Assembly: GCF_039511225.1 (NCBI RefSeq)
Contig: NZ_CP154261.1
Span: 3,286,001-3,350,000, forward strand
Length of the DNA stretch: 64,000 nucleotides
Direction of reading: 5' to 3'
Source: Sphingobacterium multivorum
GTDB lineage: Bacteria > Bacteroidota > Bacteroidia > Sphingobacteriales > Sphingobacteriaceae
Shown here: in pieces, positions 61,817 to 64,000 of the stretch
Layout: the number at the start of each line of letters is the position of its first letter
Position numbering within the stretch: the stretch's first letter is position 1
Notes under the pieces: model-generated
Database searches by the model: none
Told to the model about the DNA's origin: nothing
What the model saw: only the letters and a program-made list of their open reading frames with translations
Made by a program: the position numbers and the translations under genes

Positions 61817-62632
61817 ATGTCTGTAAACAAAGAAATGAAACGAGTAAGCACAGCAATGCTGCAAGCCATGAAAGAACGTCAGGAAAAGATTTCTATGCTT
61901 ACAAGCTATGATTACTCCATGGCCAAAATGGTCGATCAAGCTGGTGTTGACGTTATTTTAATTGGAGATTCTGCTGCTAACGTATTCGCTGGCTACGAAA
62001 CTACCTTGCCTATCACCCTAGATAATATGATCTACCATGCCGCTGCCGTCGCTAGAGGTACCCAACGCGCCATGGTGTTGGCAGATTTGCCATTTGGATC
62101 CTATCAGGGTTCCGCCAATGAGGCTTACAATGCCGCCGTACGCATGATGAAAGAATCAGGTGCGCACGCACTGAAACTGGAAGGTGGTTTAGAAATCATC
62201 GAAAATATCAAAAAAATCATTGCCGGAGGCATCCCCGTATGTGGACACCTGGGCTTGACTCCCCAATCCATCAATAAATTTGGAAATTTTGGTGTGCGGG
62301 CAAAAGAAGAACAGGAAGCCGCAAAATTAATAGAAGATGCACTCGCTTTACAAGAGGCGGGCTGCTTCGCCATTGTTTTGGAAAAGATACCTGCAAAATT
62401 AGCCAAAACAGTTACCGAAAAACTGGTGATTCCAACAGTTGGTATTGGGGCTGGACCGGATTGCGATGGACAAGTTCTTGTAATTAACGATATGCTAGGT
62501 ATGAATGCTGATTTCAAACCAAAATTTATGCGTCATTTCGCTAATTTGCACGAACAGATCACAACTGCAGTAGCTCATTATGTGGCCGAAGTAAAAGCGG
62601 TCCAGTACCCGAACGAAGACGAACAATACTAA
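61817..62632 (+). CDS. panB: 3-methyl-2-oxobutanoate hydroxymethyltransferase
   Basis: A 271-aa cytosolic enzyme adding a hydroxymethyl group from methylene-tetrahydrofolate to ketoisovalerate, the first step of pantothenate and CoA synthesis. Seen: KISMLTSYDYSMAKMVDQAGVDVILIGDSAAN, with the Mg-binding Asp, TTLPITLDNMIYHAAAV, DLPFGSYQGS, ALKLEGG, HLGLTPQS and VIPTVGIGAGPDCDGQVLVINDMLG. The length is standard. It is divergent from the pseudouridine synthase gene. A membrane-protein gene starts 6 nt after its stop. Confidence 0.97.
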   Translation: MSVNKEMKRVSTAMLQAMKERQEKISMLTSYDYSMAKMVDQAGVDVILIGDSAANVFAGYETTLPITLDNMIYHAAAVARGTQRAMVLADLPFGSYQGSANEAYNAAVRMMKESGAHALKLEGGLEIIENIKKIIAGGIPVCGHLGLTPQSINKFGNFGVRAKEEQEAAKLIEDALALQEAGCFAIVLEKIPAKLAKTVTEKLVIPTVGIGAGPDCDGQVLVINDMLGMNADFKPKFMRHFANLHEQITTAVAHYVAEVKAVQYPNEDEQY

Positions 62633-62638
62633 AAAAAT

Positions 62639-63241
62639 ATGCGGTTTTTGATCATTGGACTTATTATTCTTATTGCTTATCTGATGATACGCAAAAAATT
62701 CAGTCTATTTGGGTTTACCGAGGATATGTCCAGAAATTTAAAATCAGGTTTTCAGTTGATTGAAGCTTCATCTCCGGTCATCCAGGCAAATCTAAAGAAG
62801 AGCGTCTCCAATGCCGTGACGGGTGTTGTCCTCATTTTGATCACCGTCCTGCTGTTCATGAAGATAAAAATTGTCCTGTTCCTGCTTCCGATAGCCTTTT
62901 TCCTGCTAGGTTATCTTTTTCTGTTCAACAACCACTTTAGCAAGCTCAAAAGCCAGCAAATCTGGTACAATGCCAAAACCAATGAAGTTTTTATTGAACA
63001 GCTCAAAGGAGAAAACTATGCTTTTAACATGTTTAAGGACATAGAAGCCGTTCAGAAAATCGAATCTATTCAAACGACCAAAGGTTTATTATACGGCTAC
63101 TACCGTATCAAGTTAAAAAATAAAATATTGGAAATTCCCTATTTAGTCGCGGAAAACAAGCCTGCCAACAATTTGTTTTTCGACACCATCGCCCAAAATT
63201 TCAATATAGTTACTCAAAAACGTATTTTTCCAATCATTTAA
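62639..63241 (+). CDS. Membrane protein of unknown function downstream of panB
   Basis: A 200-aa protein with a short N-terminal membrane segment (FLIIGLIILIAYLMIR, residues 3-18) and two further hydrophobic helices at about 62-77 and 80-98, separated by a turn. The C-terminal half (about 105-200) is soluble, with a strand pattern like a PH- or YcxB-like domain (QQIWYNAKTNEVFIEQLKG, YGYYRIKLKNKILEIPYLV). No family is recognised. It is 6 nt after panB and probably co-transcribed. The function is unknown. Confidence 0.75.
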   Translation: MRFLIIGLIILIAYLMIRKKFSLFGFTEDMSRNLKSGFQLIEASSPVIQANLKKSVSNAVTGVVLILITVLLFMKIKIVLFLLPIAFFLLGYLFLFNNHFSKLKSQQIWYNAKTNEVFIEQLKGENYAFNMFKDIEAVQKIESIQTTKGLLYGYYRIKLKNKILEIPYLVAENKPANNLFFDTIAQNFNIVTQKRIFPII

Positions 63242-63324
63242 AAATGAACAAATTGAATATCCAAAAAGAATGTGGTATATTTAGGTAATTAATAAAATTT
63301 GTTAAAACCAAAATATTTCACACT

Positions 63325-63477
63325 ATGGGAAAAGGTGACATCAAGACCAGAAGAGGAAAAATATCGAATGGTTCTTTTGGAAAAAGAAGACCACATGTAT
63401 CGAAAACTGCAATCAAGGCGGAAGTAAAACAAGAGGCTCCAAAAGAAGTCCAACCAAAAGCAAAATCAAAGAAATAG
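63325..63477 (+). CDS. 30S ribosomal protein bTHX
   Basis: A 50-aa, strongly basic protein starting MGKGDIKTRRGKISNGSFGK, followed by RRPHVSKTA. This matches the bTHX (S31e-like, Thx) family, a small-subunit protein that lies in a pocket at the top of the 30S head in Thermus and is common in Bacteroidota. The C-terminus is a Lys/Glu/Ala tail (QEAPKEVQPKAKSKK), longer than in Thermus. The gene has an A+T-rich leader and its own terminator. It is easily missed because of its small size. Confidence 0.9.
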   Translation: MGKGDIKTRRGKISNGSFGKRRPHVSKTAIKAEVKQEAPKEVQPKAKSKK

Positions 63478-63485
63478 TAAACAGG

Positions 63486-63514
63486 AAGCTAGAAAGTTAT
63501 TTCTAGCTTTTTTT
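63486..63514 (+). terminator. Terminator after the bTHX gene
   Basis: AAGCTAGAAA and TTTCTAGCTT enclose GTTA, followed by a T-run. Confidence 0.9.
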
Positions 63515-63660
63515 ATTTCCAACCATTCGCGCTCGCCCATTTCGCTGTCCATTGGTAAAGTTTTCATGTATTGTAAAATCCTTTTGACAACTGATATCAG
63601 CATAATATTAAACCTATATTTACCCGTTAAATGTAAAAAGTACATAAGAGACTATATCGT

Positions 63661-64000
63661 ATGAATAAAAAATCGATCATTTACCTCCTTTTGGCTTGTG
63701 CTGTATTTGGAGGTGGATACTTTCTGATAACTGCTAAAAAAGACAAAAAAGAAGCTGATAAGCCTAATGGAAAAAAAGATATGCCCGTCCCGGCACAGGC
63801 TATCATTGCCAAATCTTCCGTCGCCGATAGATCCATTAATCTCTCGGGAAGCATTGACGCAGAAGAGCAGGTTGAAATCAGAAGTGAAGTAAGTGGTCGA
63901 ATCACCAAAATCTATTTCTCCGAAGGACAGCGCATCAAAAAGGGCGAGCCCTTGATCAAGATCGATGATATTGAACTTCAGGCACAATTAAGACAAGCGC
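63661..64000 (+). CDS. RND-type efflux membrane fusion protein, N-terminal part (runs off the right edge)
   Basis: 113 codons are visible. A signal-anchor helix (SIIYLLLACAVFGGGYFLI, about 5-23) is followed by a Lys/Glu-rich linker. The beta-barrel/lipoyl start INLSGSIDAEEQVEIRSEV is next, then the lipoyl half SGRITKIYFSEGQRIKKGEPLIKIDDIELQAQL, typical of HlyD/AcrA-type periplasmic adaptors. It presumably leads an RND efflux operon beyond the window. The ATG at 63661 follows an A+T-rich leader. Confidence 0.85.
   Translation, partial: MNKKSIIYLLLACAVFGGGYFLITAKKDKKEADKPNGKKDMPVPAQAIIAKSSVADRSINLSGSIDAEEQVEIRSEVSGRITKIYFSEGQRIKKGEPLIKIDDIELQAQLRQA

Overview
The window looks like chromosome of a Bacteroidota bacterium, most likely the Sphingobacteriaceae (Sphingobacterium or a close relative). 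Evidence seen: A+T-rich intergenic DNA, many copies of the Bacteroidota -7 promoter element TAnnTTTG, few Shine-Dalgarno sites, Kdo-LPS genes, Bacteroidota-type outer-membrane barrels and lipoproteins, a GxDLY-type SGNH hydrolase, DUF1573 and DUF3347 proteins, and a bTHX ribosomal protein. The genus is inferred. Most genes are housekeeping, densely packed and often in divergent or convergent pairs separated by symmetric terminators.

Layout. 1-2.4 kb: the start of a TPR protein, an SMR-type small transporter and a DEAD-box-like protein with eroded motifs. 2.4-9.5 kb: SGNH hydrolase, then kdsA-recQ facing kdsD (two Kdo genes around a helicase), a DUF1573 protein and a class I/II aminotransferase. 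9.6-13.5 kb: a small coiled-coil protein facing the tight operon topA - unknown gene - cmk. 13.9-20.2 kb: GDPD lipoprotein, patatin, FrnE-like DsbA protein, smc. 20.2-21.0 kb: a gene-poor stretch with two tandem, diverged copies of a hairpin unit, then ppk2. 21.9-31.9 kb: pckA, an MBL hydrolase, an outer-membrane protein, acnA and acnB side by side, rpe. 32-34.4 kb: a PgpH-type HD phosphodiesterase and tRNA-Ser(GCU).

34.4-41.9 kb is the most accessory-looking part. It has a 163-bp nested palindrome just after the tRNA, a second MBL hydrolase facing an AraC regulator, an SH3-domain protein with a 792-aa TPR protein, and a probable metal-handling pair (Cys/His-rich protein, HMA-DUF3347 protein). 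42-47 kb: TIGR01777 epimerase, FAH-family hydrolase, metNIQ plus a YchJ-like SEC-C protein. 47-53.2 kb: dicarboxylate symporter, 2[4Fe-4S] ferredoxin divergent from acyl-CoA reductase, a small conserved protein with ftsE, grpE-dnaJ. 53.4-64 kb: outer-membrane barrel, NlpC/P60 endopeptidase, universal stress protein, RsmB-like methyltransferase, LpoA-like lipoprotein, guaA, pyrF, TlpA-like thioredoxin, RluA-type pseudouridine synthase, panB, a membrane protein, bTHX, and the start of an RND-type membrane fusion protein.

No phage, transposase, CRISPR array or classical defence or biosynthetic island was seen. The best leads for something undescribed are non-coding: the tandem hairpin units before ppk2, the palindrome beside tRNA-Ser, the acnB leader dyads, and a set of genes whose -7 element lies only 4-7 nt from the start codon, implying leaderless transcripts. 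Promoter and dyad calls were made by eye from motifs and have no experimental support here.
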